64,000 nucleotides of DNA, from NCBI RefSeq assembly GCF_030704535.1, contig NC_081817.1:23809001-23873000 (forward strand). The letters are read 5' to 3'. Under the pieces are notes generated by a model. The model worked only from the letters and a program-made list of their open reading frames with translations, was not told the origin of the DNA and searched no databases. The stretch comes from Vitis vinifera (lineage: Eukaryota > Streptophyta > Magnoliopsida > Vitales > Vitaceae). A program made the translations under genes and the position numbers. Of this stretch, positions 1 through 11,269 are shown one piece after another. Each line of letters opens with the position of its first letter. Position 1 is the first letter of the stretch.

Positions 1-554
1 AGTTAAGACCTGTAGTGTTTTGGTTTATGCTGGTTCCTTGATGGTGATGAATAAGGTGGATCTGTTTTTATGCCCGTGAATTTGAAGTTAAATCTTTTGA
101 TGTTGAAAGAAGTAAAACTGAAAGAAGAATGCAAATGGTAGGAGAAACCTTGTGAAACACCATCTTTTGATGTTGTGGAGAAACTGTTGTTTCTTCGTCG
201 ACCTCCAAGCGGATTGAGGGAGAGGAGAAAAACGAGTGTGCTTTGACTGGAAACTAATACCTTAGAAGAACACCAGTCGATGGAGAACCAACTAGGATTC
301 CCCCAACAAACATCCTTGCACCTTCCCAAGTAAAAAAAAAACCACTAGAGAGCAAGAAAGTGATTGGGGTGAGGTGAGCAAGAAAGTCCTGATAAATGGA
401 CTACCACCGGTCTTTATTTCACCTGGTCAAACTACAACCACTACTCCTGTCCTTTTAAATTGCTATGTTGTGTTTTTTGGTTGGGGTGGGGTGAGCAAGA
501 AAGTCCAAGTCTTTCTTGTAGAACACGATGATACATGTATGACCACCGGTCTTC
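1..554. other. Unassigned sequence with a short local duplication
   Basis: No gene is recognised. Open frames exist on both strands (3-329 minus, 374-703 plus), but neither encodes a known domain and both are rich in low-complexity Ser/Phe or Leu/Tyr. A local direct duplication is visible: the string ggtgagcaagaaagtcc occurs near 372 and again near 490, and each copy is followed by a related 'accaccggtctt(c/t)att' and an 'aaactac' segment. The unit is therefore about 118 bp, present twice. Confidence 0.5.
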
Positions 555-2960
555 ATTTCTCCTACCCAAACTACAAGTCTACAAACCACCAGTCTTACCC
601 TTACCTTTTATTGCTAGATTGTTTGTTTAGGGAGGGAGGGATGTTTAGAAACATTTTTTTTTATTTAGAAAATCACCTATTAAGTTTTTCCTTAAAAAAA
701 TAATAATATAACAATAGCTGCTAAATAAAAAAGAGTTAGCAGAACAAAGAATTTTTATGAAAGCTTCTTTTAGATTTTTGTTGGTAATTTTTATACGGGT
801 TATGAAAATTTTATGGTACATCTTTATTATCATACCTAATTTTAAATCTTGGACTTAATGTGAATAAATTTGAATTGTGAAAAAAAGGTAAAAAAAAAAA
901 AGTGAAAAATATAAATAAATGAGATTAATAAATAAAGAAATGGAACATCAATCCTGAAAATGAAAGAATTATTTAATTATAAACAAATAAGACTTATGTG
1001 GTTGTATGACCATGTTTAATTAATTGTCACAAAAAAAAAGTGATTTTTTTTACATTAGAAAATAAATTATTCTTCTACATAGAACAAAGGAAAAACAGCG
1101 ATGCAACTTTGTTCATGTCATTTTTTGTAAAATCCACATGGATCAAGCATATTGAATTACTTGTCTAATAGATGCCATGCCCGGTCTATCATATGATAAC
1201 TAATTACAAAATGTTGGTCTCCACTAACATGACATAGTGCATCTTGACCTTCATCTCCAATATATGGACAAATCCATATTCTTTCCATATAGCCCTCACA
1301 CCATAGTGCTATATCATGCAAATTTGGGTACCAATAATCAAACATACTCTTTGGGTTATTTAGATAATTAACTACCTATAATGAATGTCAAGGGGATCAC
1401 TCCTATCATACCTGTTGGAGAAAGGTGACACTATGATAATTATCGATTTACCGACTAGAATCAATCATTAATCAAGGTGAGATTAACATGCAAGAGCCCG
1501 TCAAGGTTAGAAAGAAAGAGCAGGAAGACTACTGTATTTTTGAGATAAATGTTATCTCCAAAAACTTCCACATTATCAATTAATGTGAAAATTACAATTT
1601 TAGGATATATATTATTAAAAGGAAAAGTGTGTTTTTATAAACATCCTTAGAAAAAAATCACAATATCAGAACTTAGGTTTGGAAAATCCAAATAAAGAAA
1701 GAAGATTTTTTTTGGTACTCCTTAATCTTTTTGATTCAATGTTACTTTCTCCAACCTTCTCACGTCTCTCACTTTGCTCCACTTTTCCCCTAAACCACCG
1801 ACAAATTCCCCATTTCACGTGAACCTTATATGAACAAACTTAATGAGAGTAGATGTCAAATTTTCAATTTTAGCATAAATTTGGCTGTCATTAGTACAGG
1901 TAAGGTGGACTAAAGACTGTATTGGTTGAAAGATTAATGTGGATGGGTTGCCATGTCTATAGGGTTTGGTGAATTGGAGTGATGGCCCATTGATGCCCAC
2001 ATTCATGGCTTCTTATTCAGGCCCATTTCTATACACACTTTCTCCAATAACTTCCTTTCAGTGTCAGTGGTGGGCCTTCAACTGCATCGAGCATCTCAAT
2101 TCTCAACTTTCCTTGCCTTATTAATAGGCTTAGGGATCCATTCTCCCATAACCCCTTTTTCTTTTGTATTTTTTTTCTTTTTTTGTTATCTTTCTCCATA
2201 ATTTAGATCCGAAAGCCTTTAGGAAAAAGAATAACAGATAGGAATTTAAATCATCTTTTTCTTTACAACTGAATAAAAGAAATTGATTTTTATTTTCTAA
2301 ATCATTTGGCTATTTTTCTTTTACTCTCTCTCTCTCTCTTTTTCAATTTGATCTATGTCTCAATTTAATCCTTTTTTTTAATAGCCTTAAATTATGTATA
2401 AATATTAAATAAGCCCTTTTAATAAGATTTTGTCAAAAATGAATGGAGAAATCCATGGAATAACAATAACTTGACTTTTTTCTAATATTATAATATATTT
2501 ATGTGTCTAAATCAAACCAGTTTTTCCATCTTCTTTTCTAAAAAAAATTATTAAAATAATAATTTGAATTAGATCATAATTTATGATTGATATTATTTTA
2601 AAAAATATTTAAGAACTAAAATAAAATACTATTATTATATATATTTGGCTCACCTCAAAATTAAAATCAAGCAGCCAAAACTATAGAGTATTCAATTGTT
2701 TAAATTATGGAAATAATGGAAAAATAGTGTGAATTTTTATTATATGAAAATTATACAAATGGAAGGAAACAAAAAAAATATAAAAGAAATTAAGAAATTT
2801 ATGGAAGTAAAACAAAAGGGAAGAAATTAAACAAATATTTAATTCCCAAAAATATTAAAAATTTTAAATTTCATAATTTTTTTATTGTTTTTTATAATCT
2901 TATTCACATCTTTAAACAAAGAATGGGGACTTTCAAATTGAATGTTGATTTTTTTTTCTT
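555..2960. repeat. Large direct repeat, copy A (non-coding)
   Basis: This segment is recognisably the same as 4925-7215. Shared landmarks in the same order include the 'tttttgttggtaattttta' block (773 and 5163), the 'tcaaattttcaattttagcat' block (about 1855 and 6288), the 'ggtttggtgaattggagtgatggcccattgatgcccacattcatg' block (about 1963 and 6397), and the 'tctttaaacaaagaatggg' block near 2910 and 7180. Spacing between copies falls from about 4390 to 4270 bp because of indels. No coding potential, terminal inverted repeats or LTR ends were seen. It could be a tandem genomic duplication or two remnants of one unrecognised transposable element. Confidence 0.7.
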
Positions 2961-4924
2961 TTTATTTTTTTTAAATACAAATAAATAAAAAAGAGGGTTA
3001 ATCGTATCAATCTTTTCTAGTTTAGACCTAGAAGACTTAATTCTAAAATCATTGATATTGTTTTGAAAAATTCTAAAATTGTTAACACGACTCATACATG
3101 AAGACAAAAAAAACAACCAAATAAAAATACCGTAAAAAAGTGCATATTAAAAATTCTATACATTAAACTATATACATAATCTACACAATTAAGATAAATA
3201 TACGAAGACTTAGCTCATCGAGTGAAATTTCATACTTTTACATTGTAATTATTGTGGGGTAAAATCATGAACTACTTCATATTTTAACCAAGTTTCTAGG
3301 GGAAAAAAAAAAACTACATTGGAAATGATAATTCACATATTCAATATCAAATTACAACTAAGAAAAGAATAAATACTAATTGTTGTAGTAATGAGAATTT
3401 GGTTAACAACATTGTGAACAATCACAAAAATGTAAATTTTGATATGAAATAACATTTGAGTAGTATGTCTATGGCCAAATCCAAATGAGAAAGTAGGGAG
3501 AAGTGTATAACATTCAAAATAACCCCTAAAATTCTATTACAAGGCTTGCTAACTCATTGTTTACTAGAAACTAAAATAGCATATTCTATACTTTTTAATT
3601 TCAATAAACCTAATTGAAAATGCATCACAGAAAGCCAAAAAGGGGAAAAAGAAAAAGAAACCCTATAACATTGTGGACAAACAATCTCTTGAGATTAAGA
3701 GAAAACAAAACAAAAATTTTTTTTTAATGATTTTTAAAATAATACAGTAAAAATTCTATAAAATAATATTCTTGAGATTAAGAGAAATTATTATGTTATT
3801 GATTATTAATAAATGAATAATTTATTAATTTATTTATAAAAATGTTTATTAATTTGGTAAAAGTAATATTTTTTATTGTATCACACTTGTATATGTATGA
3901 TTCGTAAATCCAAAAATAATAAATGTAGTTGAATGTTAATACATAGAACCCTACCACACATTATCGAAGAAGGGGTAGTTATTCATTGTATAATAGAAAG
4001 ACCCTTAAAACGAAGAGATAATGTCAAAACTCAATATCCTAAAAAATAAGGAGATTTCAAGTATGCTATGATTTTGAGAAAAAGTTGAATTAAAAAAGTT
4101 GTAATCGGTTACTCATTACTATATGAATTTTTTGTTTGCAATTTTTTTATAAACCTTATTAATTATTAATTTATATTTTCTCGAACCTTTAAGATTTCTA
4201 AAAAAATTATTATCTTATGCATTTAACGAAATTATTAATTTAATACATTGGTCGGAGTTAAACTAGAAGATTTTACTATTATTTGGTTACATTAACCTTT
4301 CAAAAATGTGAAAAAAAAAAAAATCATTAAAAAAATAATGAGTACAAATTTGAAAACAATAAATATTTCTTGTGTGTGCTATGATTGAGAAAGCTATATT
4401 TTAGAAAGATAGGATTATTTGTACAAATATGGGTATCATTGATAGTGTAATTTAAACCATTTGAAAAGAACATAATAAAGGGAAGTTTTCAGTGAGTAAA
4501 AGCTTTGCTTTTAAACATGTTCTTTTGTCTAGCTTTTCAGATGGAGGATGAATTGCAGCTTATCTCTCAGAATCTCTCACCTGATGGATGAAATATCCCC
4601 CAGCAATAGAGGGTTGGACTGCTCTATCTTTGGTGGCCATATGGATTGAGGTTGGTTAATTAGCTTATAGCTCAAGCTGGGTAGCTGGCTGAAGTGAGTT
4701 TGCAGTTCAAATCCATAGACCTGGTTCTTTACATGAAGAATTCAGGGAGAACTATGTATATATATTGTCAGTTCAGATAGTCTCATAAGCATCCTGGTAC
4801 AAAATACAAAAGAGTTTTGAACCATGAAAAGACAAGCCAACTAAAAGATTTCTCTTTCTTTTCCTTTTATTGATAGACAAATGGTTTACTACCAAACCTT
4901 TCAGCCCAAAACATACTTTTCCCT
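2961..4924. other. AT-rich spacer between the two repeat copies
   Basis: Very AT-rich with many homopolymer runs and stops in all frames. No gene, RNA gene or element ends were recognised. It contains a short internal echo, 'tcttgagattaagagaaa', near 3687 and again near 3770. Confidence 0.5.
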
Positions 4925-7215
4925 TTCCTTTTCCTACCCTAACTACAACCACCACTCCAGTCCTTATCTTTAATTGCTTTTAGGTCTAATTTTTATGGTT
5001 AGTGAACCAATTTTTTCAAACAAAGTAGCCAAAACATACAATAAAGTTCAAAAAAACCAGGCAAGGCCTCAATGAGGCAAAGCTCATATCCATCCAAGGG
5101 TAACAATAAAGACCAAGTCAAGAGAGTTACCAGAACAAAGACTTCAGTGAAGTTTCTTTTGGATTTTTGTTGGTAATTTTTATATGGTTCAAGAAAAGTC
5201 TATGATACATCTTTATTATCATACCTAATTTTAAATCTCGGCCTTAAAACATGTGATTAAATTTGAATTGGTGAACAAAATTATAATAGAAATGAGAATT
5301 AAATATAAATAAATGAGATTAGTATACAAGGAAATGAAAACTCAATCATGAAAGTGAAAGAATCATTTTAGTTATAAATAAATAGAACTTATATGGCTGC
5401 ATATTCATTTTTAATTAATTATCACAAAAAATGATTTTTGAATACCATAAAATAATTTTAAAAATCATTTTTATGTCTTCTAGATAGGCGTGATTAATAT
5501 AGAAAGAACGATACAACTTTGTTCATGTTTATTTTATAAAATCTATATGAACCAGACATATCAAATCATATGTTTAATATACGTCAAGTGGGTTCCATCA
5601 TAAGACGACTAATTACGAAATGTCACATGTCATTGTATGTAATATTACATCTTCAAGATCACTCTCCACTAACGTTGATACGTAGCACATCCCATTCTTG
5701 ATCTTCAATATATAGACAAATCCTCTCATATAACCCTTACATCATAGTGTTATATTATTTGACTTTGGGCACCAATTTCTAAACATAGTCTTGGGTTATC
5801 ACGAGACATGAATGCTCACTTACCTACTTGAGTCAAGAATAGAGTTGGGGGATCTAAAATGGGCTTGTTGTATCTTAATGGTGAAATTGATCTTTTACCA
5901 TTAAACATTTTGAGATTGGTTTGACGGTCTTGATTTGGTAGTTGGAATCGAAAATTCTTCAAAGTGGAATCAATATGCAACAACCCATCTCAACTAAAAA
6001 GAAATAGAGGGAGACTTGTTTCTTTGGGATGTGTCAATCTCCAAAAACTTTCATATCATCATCGATCTATTAACATGGATGTTACTATTTTAGAGCACCA
6101 TAACAAAGTAAGAAGATTTTTCTAGCTCTCCTTGGTGATCTCTTTAATTCAATACAACTCTCCCCAACCTTCTCACGTCTCTCACTTTACTCCACTTTCC
6201 CTTACATTATTGAGAAATTCACCATTGCATGTGATTAACCTACTACATATAAGAACCTTATATGAAGAAACTTAATGAGAGTAGCTGTCAAATTTTCAAT
6301 TTTAGCATACATTAGGCTGTCATTAGTACAGGGGAGGTAAAGTAAATAATGAATTGGTTGAAAGATTAATATGGATGGGTTGCCATGTCTCTAGGGTTTG
6401 GTGAATTGGAGTGATGGCCCATTGATGCCCACATTCATGTCTTCTCAGGGCCATTCTTAAACCTCCCTTCAGTGTCAGTGGTGGGCCTTCAACTACATCA
6501 ACCATCTCAATTCTCAACCTTCCTTGACTTGTTAATAGGGCTAGGAATCCATTCTCTCATAACCTCCTTTTTTTTTCTTTTTCTTTTTTTTTTTTAAATT
6601 TTATTTTCCTTCCTATTATTTCCTTTTTTTTTTCCTCCCTAATTTAGAAATCAAATTTTATTTTTCTAAATCATTTGGATTTTTTTTAGTAAACTTTAAA
6701 GACAATTTTACAATTTCATCTTTGTGGCAATTTAATCCTTTTTTTAAAAAAAAAATAATAATTAAAACCATAAATTATGTGTAAATATCAAACAACCCCT
6801 TTGAATAAGATTTTGTCAAAATTGAATAAAGAAATTCATGTACACACAACAATAACTTGGCTTTTATCAAATATTATGATATTTATGTGTCTAAATCATA
6901 CCAAAATTTCCATCTATTTCTTAACAAAAATTCTTTAAAAAAATTATTTGATATTGGATCATAGTTTATGATTGATATTATTTGAATAAAAATTGAATTT
7001 TTATTATATGATAATTGTAAAAATGGAAGGAAACAAAAATATAAAGAAATTAGTGAAAGGTAGGGAGAGAAATTTATGGAAGTAAAACAAAAGGGAAGAA
7101 AAATAAATATTTAATTTCCATAAATATTAATAAAATTTAAATTCCATTTTTTTTTTTACTTTTTATAACCTTATTCACATCTTTAAACAAAGAATGGGTA
7201 CTTTAAATGTAGATT
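4925..7215. repeat. Large direct repeat, copy B (non-coding)
   Basis: Second, diverged copy of the segment at 555-2960 in the same orientation. Substitutions and indels are frequent, so the duplication is not recent. No open frame is conserved between the copies, which argues against a hidden protein gene. This copy ends about 800 bp upstream of the glutaredoxin-like gene start and may form part of its distal upstream region. Confidence 0.7.
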
Positions 7216-7659
7216 TTTTCTCTTTTTTTTTTCCTCATTGGCATTTTTTTTAGCAAAGTCGGCTTTTCTTCACTATTTTTATAGTAAGATAAATAAAAAG
7301 AAGCTATTTAAAAATGAATAGAAAAAGAAAAAAAACCATAAAAAATTTATTTTATGATATATATTAAATTTTCTTCCTAAAAAAATTACTGATGATACTT
7401 GAATTTACCCATTATTAGTTATATATATATATATATATATAAATTAAAATTTCTCCCCAATCTTTAACATGCTGCCAACGTTTTGAAAAACTAATATCCA
7501 AACAAGGCCCTGACGACATGAATCACGTGTGTTTTCGGACTATTCTTATACTGAGATTTACGAAATAAAAAAATAAATAATTTTTATTTATTTTAATCAT
7601 AATAAAAAATAAAAAATATTAAAAAAAGGAAATAAATAATTTTAAAATTATAAATTCAA
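7216..7659. other. AT-rich spacer with short AT dinucleotide run
   Basis: No gene recognised. An (AT)n run lies at about 7423-7440. Confidence 0.5.
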
Positions 7660-8043
7660 ACAAGCAAAGGGGAAGGGGGGAAGAGGGAAGGGGAGGAGGA
7701 AAGGGCCAAAGGCACCGCGTATTTTCAAAGTCGGCGATGATGCTGACGTCATCACATCTCTTTCCCTCTTCCTCTCTTAATAAAACTTTGGCTTTTGCTT
7801 TTCATTTCAGCAAAAGCAACCTCCCTTCTCTCTGACACCACCGTTCCATCAAATTTCGCCCTCCTAATTAATCGTCTTCCATCCATCGCCGATCACCCCC
7901 TCCTTTGACCAATCTCAAACCTTCGGAATTCGACGCCATAGATCGTTCAGGTCTTCACTGCAGAAGCCTAGCTCTGAATTAAAAGGTCAGGATCATTTTT
8001 CTGTTATTTCTTTGAAACCTTAACCTAACCCTAGAGGGCCCAG
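7660..8043 (+). promoter_or_regulatory. Promoter and 5' leader of the glutaredoxin-like gene
   Basis: A purine-rich tract (about 7665-7712, long G/A runs) precedes a perfect palindromic bZIP/TGA-factor site TGACGTCA at 7744-7751. About 30 bp further on is a TATA-like TTAATAAAA (7777-7785), followed by a C/T-rich leader typical of plant transcription starts. The leader holds a W-box-type TTGACC (about 7905-7910) and a telomere-motif-like 'aacctaaccctag' just before the start codon. The leader from about 7790 to 8043 contains no ATG, so translation should begin at 8044. Factor binding is inferred from motifs only. Confidence 0.55.
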
Positions 8044-8850
8044 ATGGCGGATTTTGGAAACAGCTTCGGATCATTCGGAAAATCCAAGTCCAGGCCCTTC
8101 TTCTTTGGTCGCTCTATGACTGTGCGCGAAGCCCCCATCGAGGCGCCTCAGCTTGACCGGAGCGGATCCATGAGGAAATTCTACAATTCCTTCGAATCGG
8201 TGATTTCTACTGGAAATTCCATCAAGGGGAAGGTAAAGAAGCTCTGCAGTTTATTTGAAAAGGCGGACGATTCACAATCCCAGTCGCAACCCCAATCACG
8301 ATCACAATCACCCACTAAATTGAAGGCCTCGAAACTCGGTACTACTGATTTGAGGGTTTCTTCCCTTTCTGGCAATCATTGGATTGGGCTACCAGGCGCT
8401 GAAGATCGAATTGTGGTGTATTTCACTAGTTTGCGGGGAATTCGGAGGACTTACGAGGATTGTTATGCAGTTCGGATGATTTTTCGTGCATTTAGGGTTT
8501 GGGTGGACGAGAGAGACATATCTATGGACTCTGCCTATAGGAAAGAGTTGCAATGTGTGTTGGGAGAGAAGAATGTGAGCTTGCCACAGGTGTTTATTAG
8601 GGGGAAGTATATGGGAGGGGCTGATGTGGTGAAGCAGCTTTATGAAACTGGTGAATTGGCTAAGATTCTTGAGGGCTTTCCCGTTAGGGCACCTGGGTAT
8701 GTATGTGAGAGTTGTGGGGATGTGAGGTTTATTCCATGTATGGATTGCAGTGGAAGCAGGAAGGTTTTTGATGAGGATGAAGGCTTATTGAAGAGATGCT
8801 TGGAGTGCAATGAGAATGGATTGATTCGATGTCCCGATTGTTGTTCTTGA
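8044..8850 (+). CDS. Glutaredoxin-fold protein with C-terminal CxxC zinc-ribbon (plant At5g39865-like family)
   Basis: Single-exon gene of 268 residues, the usual length and architecture for this plant family. Residues 1-115 are a low-complexity Ser/Gln-rich N-terminus (SQSQSQPQSRSQSP near 77-90). Residues 122-212 match a glutaredoxin/thioredoxin fold: the IVVYFTS strand, the LPQVFI stretch (180-185, equivalent to the cis-Pro 'TVP' segment) and the GGADVV glutathione-site-like segment (191-196). The usual CPYC redox motif is replaced by LRGIRRTYEDC, leaving one Cys at 140, so classical dithiol activity is unlikely. Residues 221-267 carry four CxxC pairs (C221/C224, C232/C235, C252/C255, C263/C266), a DnaJ-like zinc-ribbon. 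The first ATG of an ATG-free leader is used. The exact biochemical role of the family is poorly defined; scaffold or regulatory function is inference. No frame damage seen. Confidence 0.93.
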   Translation: MADFGNSFGSFGKSKSRPFFFGRSMTVREAPIEAPQLDRSGSMRKFYNSFESVISTGNSIKGKVKKLCSLFEKADDSQSQSQPQSRSQSPTKLKASKLGTTDLRVSSLSGNHWIGLPGAEDRIVVYFTSLRGIRRTYEDCYAVRMIFRAFRVWVDERDISMDSAYRKELQCVLGEKNVSLPQVFIRGKYMGGADVVKQLYETGELAKILEGFPVRAPGYVCESCGDVRFIPCMDCSGSRKVFDEDEGLLKRCLECNENGLIRCPDCCS

Positions 8851-9072
8851 ATTCTTTTCTATATGGGTGAAAGTGCTTTGGTTCTTATATTTTGGTGTTC
8901 TCTGATTGATCAATACTAATGAGTGTAGTATCACTGAATGTATATAGAAATATGTTTGCCCATGGTTTGGATTCAAAAACTCATTGGAGTCATTGGATTT
9001 TCACTTTGTCAATGTACATTTTTCATGAATTGTGGGGTTTTATTTTCACCACCTCTGTGATCAATACTATTA

Positions 9073-9078
9073 AATAAA
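9073..9078 (+). terminator. Candidate poly(A) signal AATAAA of the glutaredoxin-like gene
   Basis: AATAAA lies 223 bp past the stop codon in a T-rich 3' region, a normal distance for a plant 3' UTR. Plant poly(A) signals are loose, so this is only a candidate. Confidence 0.45.
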
Positions 9079-11269
9079 AGGGAATGTTTGTTGCACACAA
9101 CGTTGCAATTGCTGTACTTCATGTCTGATTGTTTCTCCATCTTCGTGGGGATGTAAATTTGATTCTTTCTATACATCTAGTATCAATTTGCTGTGGCAGA
9201 TTCATCTGTTTGAGGCTTTGTCGTCATGATCTCTATGAATGGCATTAAGAAATACAAGCACAAATTATCAGATATAGAACTGTTGCAAATATATTGATTG
9301 TAAATTGCAAGAGTTTTTTCATCTTCATAGTAGTGTAAGTCTGTTCTATATGTATTTGGTATGATTTTTCTAAATCAAGATGTAAGAAATGCCTTGAATG
9401 AGGAACTGCCATGGGCTGCATGTCTTTTGCTGCTTGTGGTGAGAATTTAATGAAGGCAGCTTACTCCTAATTCAGTGAATGTTGTGAACATGTTTATCTA
9501 GGGTTTTTGCTCTCACCCCTTACCTTGACTTCTCTTCATCAGTTGGCATAATTATGGGTTTGCTTCAGTTTGCAAATTCTTGCTGAGTTGTGTCATGTCT
9601 TGAGTCCTAATTCTTCTTAGATGCCTAAATTTTTTAGGGCAAAAGTTTTCATAATTGTATTGTGTTCACTGGAATTCGGGTTTCATCTCAAATTTTATTC
9701 TCATAAGTTATTTTTTCCCCTTTTCTGTCAAATTTTAAGATGACACTCTTTTGCAAAAAAGTATAAGAAGTGCAAGTTGAAGTTTCTGTTACACCTTCCT
9801 TCATTTGGATTCTTCTCACTGTTTGGAATAATGTTTTTAGGTATATTTTTATTTTTATTTTTTGATGGGTATGTTTTTAGGTTTATTTTGTCCATAAATT
9901 TAATGATTTTGCTATGGAGGGACTCTATCCTAATTTTGTTGTAGAACTGCTTTGCAAATTGCTAGCCGATTTATTAACATTTGTTTATTGCTTATTGTTG
10001 GCAGTCCACGAGCTGGCTCATGTTTCCTTGATTTTGCCAGACATTTTTTCCTGTTTTTATATTTAAATTTTGTTGTAAATTGTAGCCTGATGAACTCAAT
10101 GAGGATGTCTGATTTCTTAAAATTCCCCCTTTTCCTCTGAACAGGGACTGAGTTTATCCTTTAACTTGATTCTTGCATCTTGTCCCTGTCAAAGTTCAGT
10201 TGATTATTATCTCTAGTTATCCATCTATGCAAAGTGCTTTTGTCAAATCATGAATTATCTTTAATAGATGATTTAACCACATTTTACTGGATTCTTCTTC
10301 CCTCATTATGAAATAAAAGATTGTCCGTTTGCCTTTGTATTTTGTTTTTAGGTTTGATGAATAGGAGGAACATAATCCTACCTAACACCTTTTACCGCAT
10401 TTTCAAGTTGGTTTTCTTTTCATATCCCTTCATAACAATTGCTCTATAATTTCTTGTTGTGGCTGTAAACCCCTTATATCAGATCAGTGACTCAGTCAAG
10501 GTGGAGAAATTGATGTTCCCCTTGAATATCTCCTTTTCTATTTGTTTCTTTGGCCTAGTAGTTGTAGGGGTTTGGTTTTCTGCTTGGGTTTTTTCTGGAA
10601 CCAGAATCTAGAACATGGGTTGTTCAGATATCCGGGCATTCAGGATATGACATATTAACCCATTTCCATACTGGTTGTGACTGGATTATTTCCAGTTGAG
10701 TTATGTCTCCATCAACAAAATGTTGATTGTTACCCAGGTCTATCCAATTCCCAAATTTTCCATGTTGAGGGACACTACAGGCTCTGTTCATTTACCAAGA
10801 AGTAGAAAAGGACACTCGTTAGAATCTCTCACAGCGGTGCCGTAACTTTTGTTCATTCTGCCAAAATTCAATGTTTGTCGTCCTCTTAGCTATCAAACAA
10901 AAGCACTGTTACTATGTTACTGAAATTTTTTAGAGGAATGAAAGGTATTTGCTTTTTCTTTTCTTTTCTTTCTCAGGTCTTGTGCCTGCTTTTCCCTGTC
11001 TGTATGATATAATCTCATCAGGCAGTTCCAGCATCGCCAAGATTTTTGTACCTTGCTTGTTGATACATAATATAATACAAGTGGATCCACACATTCTCTT
11101 GTGACCGACATATTGTAAAATTCCTCAATAGTCTTAAAGATGAGAACAAGGATTGCAGCAAAATAGAGCCACTATCAGGATGGAAATGCATGGCAAGGCC
11201 CCAAGTTACATTTCCAGGAATTTTGGCATCATATGGATCGGTTACATTTCTGGGAATTCGCTGTGCCTG
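9079..11269. other. Intergenic region between convergent genes
   Basis: T-rich on the plus strand, with no coding exon recognised. It should contain the 3' UTRs of both flanking genes, since they are transcribed toward each other. The small open frame at 9952-10140 has no recognisable domain and looks fortuitous. Confidence 0.5.

Noticed and set aside
3-329. 108-codon minus-strand open frame at the window edge
   Set aside because: No recognisable domain and Ser/Phe-rich composition; I could not support it as a gene.
374-703. 109-codon plus-strand open frame
   Set aside because: It lies across a local duplication, is low complexity and shows no domain; its homologous copy near 4.9 kb does not keep the frame.
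8000-8035. Interstitial telomere repeat before the glutaredoxin-like start
   Set aside because: Only about one and a half CCCTAA-like units are present. This is a common plant promoter or leader motif, not a telomeric tract.
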